From Planctomycetaceae bacterium (lineage in GTDB: Bacteria; Planctomycetota; Planctomycetia; Pirellulales; Pirellulaceae): a stretch of 32,179 bases of DNA. This document shows positions 16,550 through 24,965 of the stretch, piece by piece (the first letter of the stretch is position 1; each line of letters starts with the position of its first letter). The stretch spans positions 17,249 through 49,427 of the forward strand of contig PBOG01000073.1 in assembly GCA_002724245.1 (NCBI GenBank). The letters are read 5' to 3'. The notes beneath the pieces are model-generated. The model had not been told where the DNA came from. It did not search any database and saw only the letters and a list, made by a program, of their open reading frames with translations. A program made the position numbers and the translations under genes.

Positions 16550-19500
16550 CTAATCCACGTAAAGAAATTCGTTTGCCGTCAACACTAATCGACTGTAACT
16601 GGCCCAGGCGGCCAACTCGATTTGCCGAGGTGCCATCCGTTTTCGATATCGCTCCGGAATACCACGATAGACACGCAGTTCATCGATTTCACCAAGGAAA
16701 CTCCGTTCGACTATGGAGATACCCAGTCCGACACGAAAGGTGAGTGGACTGGGTTGTACTGTTTCCGTTAAGAGAACTTCGGAGGCCAGTTGTTTGTTAA
16801 CAAACAGACGCATGGTCGTTGGCGAACGAACGAGCGCGATGTGCTGCCATTTGCCGGTTTCCAGTTGGACTGGGTTGCTGAGTATCCACCTGTTTTGGCC
16901 CACACCGAACGACCCCCGAAACTGGTTGGTTGCAGTACCCTGTTGCTGAAGTACGAAACCCCGGCCACCCCCCAGGTGGTTCCCGAAAATATCGGCGTAA
17001 TTGGCCTGTTCGGGTCCTGGCCGGACCCAGCACTCTACGGTGAACGCGTTTCCCAGGTGGTTCATTGTGGTGCCACTATCGACGTAATCGCCAGCTCCAT
17101 CCAGTGAGATACATTGCCCGCGGTACCCTGGGAGAAATTGTGGATCGCCGATCAATGTTCCGTGTTGTGTTGCGCCGGAAGTGTCGCTGGCATCGCCTTC
17201 GAATTGATATTCCAACAAGAGCTGGGGCGCGGCTTGCTCGGGCGCCGTGTTGCCTGCAAATTTCATGTTCTCAGCAAATGTGGCGATGTAGTTCAATGCC
17301 TGGTCGATTTCACTTGGAGTTGGTTCTCTCGACCAGGCACTTTGTATTGCCCTGATAATTCGTTGTCGCGGGGCAGAGTACGTGTTCAGCAACCGTTGTG
17401 CCAGTTTTTCCGATTGCTGGTGAATAAAAGGACTATTGCGGAGATAGAGTGCCTGCAGCGCGACAGCGGTGTTTTTTCTTTGTGACGTGACACGGCTGGG
17501 ATCTGCGCCATCAAACAACGCCAGGAACGGATGGCGTTGGATACGTTGTGTCATTAGATAGACGCTACGGTGTGGTGAATCGTAGATTGCCTTGAAGGGA
17601 CCATGCTGACTGAACTGCCAGCCTGATTCCGGGGGAAACGGGTGCGCGCCAGGACGGTCTGTGTTGAGTACACCGGATGTTTGCAGAATTCCGTCGCGAA
17701 TGGACTCGGCGTCCAGCCGTCTTCGGTCGAATCGCCAGTACCAGCGGTTTGTGGGATCGACCGTTAGGTTGGATGAATCTGCGGTACTGGCTAACTGGTA
17801 GGTGTTGGACAGGAGAATCTGACGATGTAGATGTTTGACTGACCAGCCGTTGTCGATGAACTCCCGGGCCAGCCAATCCAACAGTTGCGGATGTGTAGGT
17901 AGTGCACCACCGAGTCCGAAATTGTCCACGGTACTGACGATTCCCTTGCCGAAGTGAAATCGCCAAATGTAATTGGCAGCGACCCGGGGAGTGAGTGGAT
18001 TGTCTGGGCTGCTGAGCCAGCGCGCGAATTGGAGCCGGCCACTTTGACCGGCGGGGATCTGGAATGCTTGTCTGCCTGCCAATCGCTGGAGAACTCCTCG
18101 TTGTACCACCTTCCCTTCGTCGAACGGATCCCCTCCGATTTGTACAGGCACATCGTGCGGTGTACCCTCGCGCATCGCGTAAGCCCGTTGAATATCGGCC
18201 CCACGTTCCACGGATTTCAGCTCATCCCACAGTTTGCGGACGCTGGTGTCGAGTTTCGCAACCACCTCGCGAATGCGGATGTCCTGGTCGTCGATGCTCG
18301 TTCGCAGAGCGACGTCACTGAGGCCTTGGCGACGGAGTTGATGATACCGAGCCACATCGCGATTGAGCCGTTTTCGTTTGGCTTGCAACTCTTTTTGCGC
18401 CGGATGGTCTGCACGCTGTTGCTGGATTTGAGCCCGTAGCTGCTCAATGCGAGTTCGCTGCTCGGGATCCAGTTCCGACCATTGACTGCGCGAGATTAAT
18501 GGTACGGTTTCACCGGCAGAAAAGGTGGGCAATTCTGATCCGCTGAAGGGGTACCTGCTACTGGCGAAGATACCGTAAATACGATAGTAGTCCGCAGTAG
18601 AAATCGGCTCGACCTTGTGGTCATGGCATCGCGCACAGCGAATACTCAAGCCCAGAATTGACTTGCCAATGGTATCGATGGTGTCTTCGATGATCAGTTC
18701 CGGGTGGTAATGCTTGAAGATTCCATTGCGTAGTGAGAGTCCGACGAATCCAGTGGCGATGATCGCCTCAGAGGAATTGTCCTCCGGATTGCTGGCAGCT
18801 ATCAGATCTCCGGCGATTTGTTCTCGGATGAACAGATCGTAGGGCTTGTCGCTGCGAAATGAATCAATGACGTAATCTCGGTACAAATAGGCCTGTGGAA
18901 CAGGGCAATCGACACTGCCGCCCTGGGTATCGGAATAGCGGGCTAAATCCAACCAGTGGCGGCCCCAACGTTCGCCGTATTGTGCTGAATTCAGTAGCCG
19001 ATTGACGATCTGTTTCCAGGCCGCTGGAGACGGATCTTGCACAAAGGACTGGACCTCTTGCCAAGGCGGTGGCAGACCGACCAGATCGAAATAGACACGA
19101 CGGATAAGGGTGCGTGCATCGGCTTGTTGCCCCAGGGCGAGTCCCTGTTGGCGCAGATTGTCAACAATAAATGCGTCAATGGGATTGGCCGACCATCCCG
19201 TGTTATCCGCCGGAGGTTCGACGTGACCAAGCGGAGCAAAAGACCAGTGGTTCTCTGTATTGTCGCGAGGTGGTGTGCCAGTCGATGTGGGCCATGGCGC
19301 GCCAGCGGCGATCCATTCTTCCAGCAGCTCGATTTCTTCGTTGGGAAGTTTTCCGGTGGGTGGCATCTGCGGGCCGTCCTGTTCGTAACGCACTGCTTGA
19401 ATCAGGAGGCTGCGGTTCACGTTTCCAGGGACAATCGCCGGACCGTTCTTGCCACCGGCCAGTAATGCCAGACGCGAATCGATGCGGAGTTCATGGCCCC

Positions 19501-19678
19501 TTTTGTTTTCTCCATGACAGCGTATGCAGCGCCGTAGTAGTAGCGGGCGAATCCGTTGTTCGAAGAAGTCTGGCCCCTTGTCATTTGTGTTGCCGCCACC
19601 AAGAGTAGCGGCGTTCGTCAGCAACGTTGCCGCGGCGAAAGGGACGATCAGTCGGAGCAGGTTAAAAGAATATTGCAT
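16550..19678 (-). CDS. Secreted cytochrome c/DUF1549/DUF1553 protein with C-terminal LamG insert (pair 3, first gene)
   Basis: A 1042-residue exported protein, taking the ATG at 19678 (a TTG at 19702 would add eight residues). The order is a signal peptide (LLRLIVPFAAATLLTNA), PSCyt1 cytochrome c with CIRCH near 51-55 and distal MPP, and DUF1549 (NPIDAFIVDNLRQQ, RRVYFDLVGLPPPW, YGERWGRHWLDLARYSDT) with CARCHDHKVEPI near 345. A coiled, Arg/Gln/Glu-rich stretch and DUF1553 (VAANYIWRFHFGKGIVST, PTHPQLLDWLAREF, DAESIRDGIL) follow. A LamG domain then appears near 820-1012 (YQFEGDAS, FTVECWVRPG, GKWQHIALVRS, GEIDELRVYRG). The last 25 residues return to the DUF1553 end (AAWASYSRLVLTANEFLYVD), so LamG is inserted inside DUF1553 and not appended. 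The DUF1501 partner starts six bases later. Confidence 0.93.
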   Translation of the reverse strand: MQYSFNLLRLIVPFAAATLLTNAATLGGGNTNDKGPDFFEQRIRPLLLRRCIRCHGENKRGHELRIDSRLALLAGGKNGPAIVPGNVNRSLLIQAVRYEQDGPQMPPTGKLPNEEIELLEEWIAAGAPWPTSTGTPPRDNTENHWSFAPLGHVEPPADNTGWSANPIDAFIVDNLRQQGLALGQQADARTLIRRVYFDLVGLPPPWQEVQSFVQDPSPAAWKQIVNRLLNSAQYGERWGRHWLDLARYSDTQGGSVDCPVPQAYLYRDYVIDSFRSDKPYDLFIREQIAGDLIAASNPEDNSSEAIIATGFVGLSLRNGIFKHYHPELIIEDTIDTIGKSILGLSIRCARCHDHKVEPISTADYYRIYGIFASSRYPFSGSELPTFSAGETVPLISRSQWSELDPEQRTRIEQLRAQIQQQRADHPAQKELQAKRKRLNRDVARYHQLRRQGLSDVALRTSIDDQDIRIREVVAKLDTSVRKLWDELKSVERGADIQRAYAMREGTPHDVPVQIGGDPFDEGKVVQRGVLQRLAGRQAFQIPAGQSGRLQFARWLSSPDNPLTPRVAANYIWRFHFGKGIVSTVDNFGLGGALPTHPQLLDWLAREFIDNGWSVKHLHRQILLSNTYQLASTADSSNLTVDPTNRWYWRFDRRRLDAESIRDGILQTSGVLNTDRPGAHPFPPESGWQFSQHGPFKAIYDSPHRSVYLMTQRIQRHPFLALFDGADPSRVTSQRKNTAVALQALYLRNSPFIHQQSEKLAQRLLNTYSAPRQRIIRAIQSAWSREPTPSEIDQALNYIATFAENMKFAGNTAPEQAAPQLLLEYQFEGDASDTSGATQHGTLIGDPQFLPGYRGQCISLDGAGDYVDSGTTMNHLGNAFTVECWVRPGPEQANYADIFGNHLGGGRGFVLQQQGTATNQFRGSFGVGQNRWILSNPVQLETGKWQHIALVRSPTTMRLFVNKQLASEVLLTETVQPSPLTFRVGLGISIVERSFLGEIDELRVYRGIPERYRKRMAPRQIELAAWASYSRLVLTANEFLYVD

Positions 19679-20084
19679 GGAGAAGCCAGGCGGAGAGTCC
19701 AAAAGGAGTGACTGTCTGCTAATTGTACCCTGCTGAATAGGCGCCTTGGCAAGTCTGTTGGAAGTGGGCGAATCGTCTTTCGCTGAGCAATTCGCATGCC
19801 GTCAAGTGATCTGTGAAAAAGGGCCAGTTTTTGCGTGCTGGTTGTGACTGGAAGAACGCCCGTGCCGCGCCAATACAGAATCTCGTGTCAGGTGCGTGAG
19901 GCCGGCCGGTCGTGGTAGGATGACAGTCCTGTCGGTTTGGAAAGGCGGCGCCCAGTGTTTTGTCCGTCTGCGTTTTGTCCGTCTGCAAACCGCAGTGGGT
20001 ATCTCCCCACCCGTTGCGAAGCGGCTTGCTTTCGCAGCGATGCTCTGGAACGTTTATGAGTTCACGATTTGATGAGGCAGATTC
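19679..20084. other. Divergent promoter region between pairs 3 and 4
   Basis: These 406 bases separate two divergent units and should contain promoters for both. I cannot pick a convincing -35/-10 pair. The only clear structure is a perfect tandem 15-mer at 19957-19986. A minus-strand reading frame runs through the region and into the start of pair 4, but it resembles no known family and I do not call it. Confidence 0.5.
19957..19986. repeat. Perfect tandem duplication of a 15-mer in the divergent promoter region
   Basis: The unit gttttgtccgtctgc occurs twice without spacing, at 19957-19971 and 19972-19986. It lies about 100 bases upstream of the pair 4 start and about 280 bases upstream of the pair 3 start. 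It could be a duplicated operator or a replication-slippage product. Confidence 0.9.
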
Positions 20085-23000
20085 GTGGAGATTTATCGAA
20101 GGTTCTCGATGTGCGTCACGGTGTGCGCTCTGATCCTGGTTGCGGTCGGCTCTCTGACGGCAGGACAGCCAGTGGACAGCGACTTGGAATTTTTTGAGAA
20201 GCAGGTTCGCCCCTTGTTGAATCGGCGTTGCTACCGCTGCCACAGTAGCACTGCCAGATCGCTGAAAGGGGGCCTGCGTTTGGATAGTCGGGTGGGTGTC
20301 CAACGCGGTGGCGACAGTGGGCCGATTCTGGTGCCCGGGCAGCCTGATGCGAGCCGTTTGATTCACGTCATTCGATATCAGGGTGGTGTTGAGATGCCAC
20401 CGGACAGCAAACTGCCAAAGGAAGAGATTGCAATTCTAGTCCGCTGGGTGCAAATCGGTGCGCCCTGGCCGGCAGACCGCTCCGAGAGAATGGTGCCAGA
20501 ACCAGATGCTGGATTCCCACTTCAGCAACGACGGCGCGATCAGTGGTGCTGGCAACCGATAGATAATCCACGACTCCCGTTACTGAAAGACGACTGGTCG
20601 GTTTCTGCGATCGACCGGTTTGTGTATGCGCGGATGCGTGAACACAATCTGCAGCCCGCCGCGCCAGCTGACCGCTCGACCTGGCTACGTCGCGTTACGT
20701 TCGACCTGACTGGTCTACCGCCTTCGCCAGCAGAGGTTGTTGCGTTTGCGACGGATGCAACACCACACGCCCATGAACGTGTCGTCGAACGGCTACTTGG
20801 TTCACCTCGATTTGGAGAACATTGGGCGCGACGCTGGATGGATCTGGTTCGTTACGCCGAAACCAAGGCTTTTGAAAGTGATTACACAATGCCGTACGTG
20901 TACCGTTACCGTGACTATTTGATACGGGCTTTCAACTGTGACGTTCCCTACGATCAATTTGTGCGTGAACACATCGCGGGTGACTTGTTGCAGCAACCGC
21001 GATGTAATCCTGTAGATGGGGCACTCGAATCACCTCTTGGAGCCGGATACTGGTATCTCAATGACGGACACCATGGTCCGACGGATGTACACGCGGACGA
21101 AGTACGAGTGTTCGAGAACATGATCGACGTGACCGGCAAGGTGTTTCTAGCACAGACGATTGCCTGCGCACGATGTCATGATCATAAATTCGATCCTATT
21201 ACGGCAGGCGATTATTATTCGCTCTACGGAATATTGGCCAGTTCACGATTTGATTATGTCAATACGGTTTCACCCAAGGTCTTAGCTTTACACCGGGCAA
21301 ATCTTCAGCAGCAACGCGATCAGATTGAGCATGAGCTGCTGCGGATCTGGAAAAGCGACTTGCGCACACTGCGCCAACAACTTGCCAAGGCTCAATCGCT
21401 GGATCCATTGAAACACCAGCCTGCGTGGCGCCGCCTACTGGATTCGAGTGTTCGAGTTGAGTCGAAATCTGCTAGCCAACGTACTGAAATTCTCACAGCT
21501 CCGTTGCGTCCGGCTGCCGAGATACTCACCAGTGCCGATGCACAGCGAATCGCCGCCTGGCAAAAACAGTCCCAGAGTGAACCATCGACTCCACTCGCGC
21601 GGCTGGGCCGCATACAGGGGCAAACGTTTGGCGATTGGCGGACCAGTGGAGAAGGTTTTGGACGCCGTCCGGTTCGTCCCGGTACGTTTGTCCTCGCCCA
21701 TACCGGAGAACAGGTATTTCAGGCAATGGTACGTGGCCCAGCAGCCGGGCAGTTAACGTCTCGGTTTGGCGGCTCGATCAAGTCCCCAACATTCGAGTTG
21801 GGGACCGCCCTTTCGGTACGGGTCAAGGGGCGGCACGCGCGGGTGCGTTTGTTCGTACAGCATTACGAATTGGTTGGGCAGGGAGTGACGACACGTTCAC
21901 TCGATCAAAAGGTGAACAGCGACGTCTGGCAGTGGATAACCATCAACACAGAGCTTTGGAAGGGTCTACGGGCGTATGTTGAAGTGTTGCATAACGGTGA
22001 CGAGATGCAGGTGGTCACACTCGAGCAGCATGCGCCGACGCACGCCGACGATGGTTATGTGGCACTCGACGATGTCACGGTCGGCGGTCCACGGCAATTG
22101 TTGGGTGTCAACGACTATGCGCGCGCGTGGCGCATCGTCGGTCCGGCTCCAAATTCGCGAGTGCAGGCCGCGCTAGTAATTCTGGATCGAATCGACGGTT
22201 TGTTGAAGTGTTGGGAACGGAATGAACTCACCGCGGCAGAGTCAGACATTCTCGACGCGCTCACGCAACCAGGTGGGATCCTGGCTGCGACGGTAGACCG
22301 CTCTGCGATGCTGGAGTCCCTGGTTCGCACCTTTCGCGAGCAGAGACAACGCGTCCCTGAACCGATTTACGGCAGGAGTCTGACAGATGGTCATGGACGC
22401 GATGAACCAGTCTATTTACGTGGCGATCATCAGAACATGGCCACGAAACCGGTTCCGCGACACTTTCTGGCAGCCTTGGATGCGCGTCCACTTGCGACCA
22501 CGGGAAGTGGTCGACTGGAGTGGGCTACACAGGTTGTTGATCCCGCCAACCCGATCGCTGCCCGGGTTATTGTGAATCGGATTTGGAGTTACCTGACAGG
22601 ACGCGGTATTGTTGCCAGCGTCGACAACTTTGGCGCTATGGGAACGCTTCCTACCCATCCAGAGTTATTGGATCATCTGGCTTACCGTTTCAGACAGGAT
22701 GAGTGGTCACTGAAGAAATTGATTCGCAAGATCACACTTTCGAGTACCTACCGGCTTTCGACACGGCCTTCTCCAACCGCACAGCGCTCGGATCCCACCA
22801 ATCTATGGTTGTCTCATATGTCGTTGCGCCGTTTGCCTGCCGAGTCGATTCGTGATGCAATCCTGATGGCTAGCGGCCGTTTGCGGGAACAGATGTTTGG
22901 TCCCAGCGTGCCGGTTAATTTGCAACAGACCATTCCGAGTCGTTCCAAGCCGAAGCAAGAAGGGCCGTTGGATGGAGCAGGACGCCGGAGTATCTACATA

Positions 23001-23411
23001 GAAATGCGACGCAACTATTTGCCGAATTTTCTGCGTGCATTTGATCTGCCCAATTCCTCTGTTACCTGTGGGCGGCGAGGCGTTACGAATGTTCCGATTC
23101 AAGCACTGACACTGATGAACGATCCTTTTGTTACCGAACAGGCTCGCGTCTGGGCGGAGCAAATTATCGCCAGTTCGAATTCTTTCCGAGATCGGATTGA
23201 CGGTCTGCACTACACCGCGTTTGCCCGGTCGGCAACGGAGCAAGAACAAATACGCTGTCGCAATTTGTTTATTGAACTGGCAAAACAATTTGATATTGAA
23301 GACGCCAATGCCAAAGACAACGTGCAACTATGGACGGAGTTGTGCCATTTGATGATCAATCGGAAAGAATTTATCTTCCTTGTGGGGCCCGCGTTACTCT
23401 CCAACAACTAG
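20085..23411 (+). CDS. Secreted cytochrome c/DUF1549/DUF1553 protein with jelly-roll-like insert (pair 4, first gene)
   Basis: A 1108-residue exported protein with a GTG start at 20085 preceded by GAGG. An ATG at 20109 is an alternative. After the signal peptide (CVTVCALILVAVGSLTAG), PSCyt1 has CYRCH at 49-53 and a distal MPP. DUF1549 (SAIDRFVYARMREH, RRVTFDLTGLPPSP, FGEHWARRWMDLVRYAET) contains CARCHDHKFDPI at 361-365. Residues of about 510-670 form a beta-rich segment of carbohydrate-binding jelly-roll type (FGDWRTSGEGFG, SPTFELGTALSVRVKG, GYVALDDVTVGG). DUF1553 fills about 760-1100 (VIVNRIWSYLTGRGIVAS, PTHPELLDHLAYRF, PAESIRDAILMASG). The end, MINRKEFIFL, is followed by a short tail. The next gene begins immediately after the stop (TAGATG), indicating translational coupling. 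Confidence 0.93.
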   Translation: MEIYRRFSMCVTVCALILVAVGSLTAGQPVDSDLEFFEKQVRPLLNRRCYRCHSSTARSLKGGLRLDSRVGVQRGGDSGPILVPGQPDASRLIHVIRYQGGVEMPPDSKLPKEEIAILVRWVQIGAPWPADRSERMVPEPDAGFPLQQRRRDQWCWQPIDNPRLPLLKDDWSVSAIDRFVYARMREHNLQPAAPADRSTWLRRVTFDLTGLPPSPAEVVAFATDATPHAHERVVERLLGSPRFGEHWARRWMDLVRYAETKAFESDYTMPYVYRYRDYLIRAFNCDVPYDQFVREHIAGDLLQQPRCNPVDGALESPLGAGYWYLNDGHHGPTDVHADEVRVFENMIDVTGKVFLAQTIACARCHDHKFDPITAGDYYSLYGILASSRFDYVNTVSPKVLALHRANLQQQRDQIEHELLRIWKSDLRTLRQQLAKAQSLDPLKHQPAWRRLLDSSVRVESKSASQRTEILTAPLRPAAEILTSADAQRIAAWQKQSQSEPSTPLARLGRIQGQTFGDWRTSGEGFGRRPVRPGTFVLAHTGEQVFQAMVRGPAAGQLTSRFGGSIKSPTFELGTALSVRVKGRHARVRLFVQHYELVGQGVTTRSLDQKVNSDVWQWITINTELWKGLRAYVEVLHNGDEMQVVTLEQHAPTHADDGYVALDDVTVGGPRQLLGVNDYARAWRIVGPAPNSRVQAALVILDRIDGLLKCWERNELTAAESDILDALTQPGGILAATVDRSAMLESLVRTFREQRQRVPEPIYGRSLTDGHGRDEPVYLRGDHQNMATKPVPRHFLAALDARPLATTGSGRLEWATQVVDPANPIAARVIVNRIWSYLTGRGIVASVDNFGAMGTLPTHPELLDHLAYRFRQDEWSLKKLIRKITLSSTYRLSTRPSPTAQRSDPTNLWLSHMSLRRLPAESIRDAILMASGRLREQMFGPSVPVNLQQTIPSRSKPKQEGPLDGAGRRSIYIEMRRNYLPNFLRAFDLPNSSVTCGRRGVTNVPIQALTLMNDPFVTEQARVWAEQIIASSNSFRDRIDGLHYTAFARSATEQEQIRCRNLFIELAKQFDIEDANAKDNVQLWTELCHLMINRKEFIFLVGPALLSNN

Positions 23412-24908
23412 ATGCCTGTACAAATCGCTTTCATGAAACGCTTGCCTATGTCATACCGCCACCTCTCAAACCAAAGACGGCGATCTTCCACGAATCAGGT
23501 TTGCCGCGCGATTACGACACGGCGGCAGATTCTCGAGCAGACTTCGTTGGGATTCGGAGCCTTGGCCGCGCGCGCACTGTTTGCTGAGGAGCCGGGTGGG
23601 AGGGCGAGACTCGATGACCCGCTTGCGCCGAAACGTCCGCATCTGCCACCGCGTGCAAAGAGCGTCATTTTTATGTACATGGATGGTGGTATTTCGCAAG
23701 TTGACAGTTTTGACCCGAAGCCGCGACTGGGTTCAGAAAATGGACGAGCCAGGCCGTTTGCAATCGATGCCACTGTCTTCAACCAAAACGGAAACTTGTT
23801 GGCCAGCCCGTGGCGTTTCAAGCGGTGCGGCCAAAGTGGTATTCCGATCAGTGATTTGTTTCCACACCTTCGTTCGGTGGCCGACGAATTGTGCGTGATC
23901 CGGTCGATGACGGCATTTTCAGCGAACCACCCCAACGCGACTTACGCATTGCATTCTGGCCATGCCCGGCTGGGACGACCCAGTATGGGTGCCTGGGTCA
24001 CCTATGGATTAGGTACCCAAAGCCAGAATTTCCCTGGATTTGTCGTGGTGCATGGTGGCCAGATGTTTTCCGGTGGAATGTCGAATATCGGTAGTGGATT
24101 CTTGCCGGCGAACTACCAGGGTTCAATGATGCTACCGAGTGCGCCGCACTTGCCTAATCTACTTCGACAGGATGCCAGAGCCGATGTGCAAAACGCCAAA
24201 CAGCGCGTGTTGCGCGAACTTGATCACGATCTATCAAGTAGTGCGGGAACGAATTCAGTGATTGAGGCGGCAATTGCGAACCACGAACTGGCGTTTCGAA
24301 TGCAGTCCGCAGCTCCTGAACTGTTTGATTTGTCACAGGAAACGACCCGCACCAAGAGACAGTATGGGTTGGAAGCGGAATACGCCAACACACGCAAATA
24401 TGGATCCCAGTGCTTGATTGCTCGGCGTCTGGTGGAGCGTGGTGTGCGATTCATCGAGTTAACGATTAATCCTGGCAATTCGGATCGATGGGATCAACAC
24501 AGCGATCTGAAAAACGGGCATTCGCGTAATGCGCTGGCTGTCGACCAGCCGGTCACAGCGTTGATCCGGGACCTGAAGGCACGCGGGCTCCTGGATTCAA
24601 CGTTGATTGTGTGCACCAGTGAATTCGGACGCACGCCATTTGCCCAGGGGACCAACGGCCGTGACCACAACCCGCAAGGTTTCAGTATGTGGATGGCTGG
24701 AGGTGGAATTCGCGGCGGCACGGTTTACGGTGCCACGGATGAATATGGGTACAGGGCGATTGAAAACAAGCTGACGGTCCACGATTTACATGCCAACATG
24801 TTGCATCTACTGGGGATCGATCACACTCGCTTGACATTTCGTTTCGGTGGACGTGACGTGCGTTTGACAGATGTCCACGGGCGGATTGTGGACGAGTTGA
24901 TCGCATAA
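23412..24908 (+). CDS. Tat-exported DUF1501 protein (pair 4, second gene)
   Basis: A 498-residue DUF1501 protein whose ATG abuts the stop codon of its partner. The Tat motif is TTRRQILEQTSLGFGALAARALFA, with the arginines near residue 37. ATG codons at 23433 and 23448 would shorten the long basic N-region and are plausible alternative starts. Landmarks are MDGGISQVDSFDPKP, SDRWDQHSDLKNGH, SEFGRTPFAQGTNGRDHNPQ, WMAGGGIRGGTVYGATDEYG, DLHANMLHLLGIDHTRLTFRFGGRD and the end, RIVDELIA. It belongs to the same subtype as the pair 1 and pair 3 proteins. The gene converges on the CorA-like gene 57 bases away. Confidence 0.92.
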   Translation: MPVQIAFMKRLPMSYRHLSNQRRRSSTNQVCRAITTRRQILEQTSLGFGALAARALFAEEPGGRARLDDPLAPKRPHLPPRAKSVIFMYMDGGISQVDSFDPKPRLGSENGRARPFAIDATVFNQNGNLLASPWRFKRCGQSGIPISDLFPHLRSVADELCVIRSMTAFSANHPNATYALHSGHARLGRPSMGAWVTYGLGTQSQNFPGFVVVHGGQMFSGGMSNIGSGFLPANYQGSMMLPSAPHLPNLLRQDARADVQNAKQRVLRELDHDLSSSAGTNSVIEAAIANHELAFRMQSAAPELFDLSQETTRTKRQYGLEAEYANTRKYGSQCLIARRLVERGVRFIELTINPGNSDRWDQHSDLKNGHSRNALAVDQPVTALIRDLKARGLLDSTLIVCTSEFGRTPFAQGTNGRDHNPQGFSMWMAGGGIRGGTVYGATDEYGYRAIENKLTVHDLHANMLHLLGIDHTRLTFRFGGRDVRLTDVHGRIVDELIA

Positions 24909-24915
24909 GCACACC

Positions 24916-24939
24916 GCCCGGCAGTTCTTTTCTGTGGGC
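24916..24939. terminator. Weak hairpin between convergent genes
   Basis: The sequence can pair gccc with gggc and cag with ctg around a ttctttt loop, with a bulge between the two helices. It sits eight bases after the pair 4 DUF1501 stop and before the convergent CorA-like stop. No T-run follows on either strand, so the terminator call is tentative. Confidence 0.22.
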
Positions 24940-24965
24940 AGAGATTTGTTGTCGAGAGTATCTGG

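Noticed and set aside
19719-20366. Minus-strand frame of 215 codons across the pair 3/pair 4 promoter region
   Set aside because: It overlaps the start of the well-supported pair 4 gene in antisense, contains the tandem 15-mer as an artificial peptide repeat and matches no family.
24154-24721. Several minus-strand frames inside the pair 4 DUF1501 gene
   Set aside because: They are antisense shadows of a gene with complete family motifs.
7087-24908. Calling the DUF1501 proteins sulfatases
   Set aside because: They share superfamily-like metal motifs, but I do not see the Cys/Ser-x-Pro-x-Arg formylglycine signature needed for sulfatase activity.
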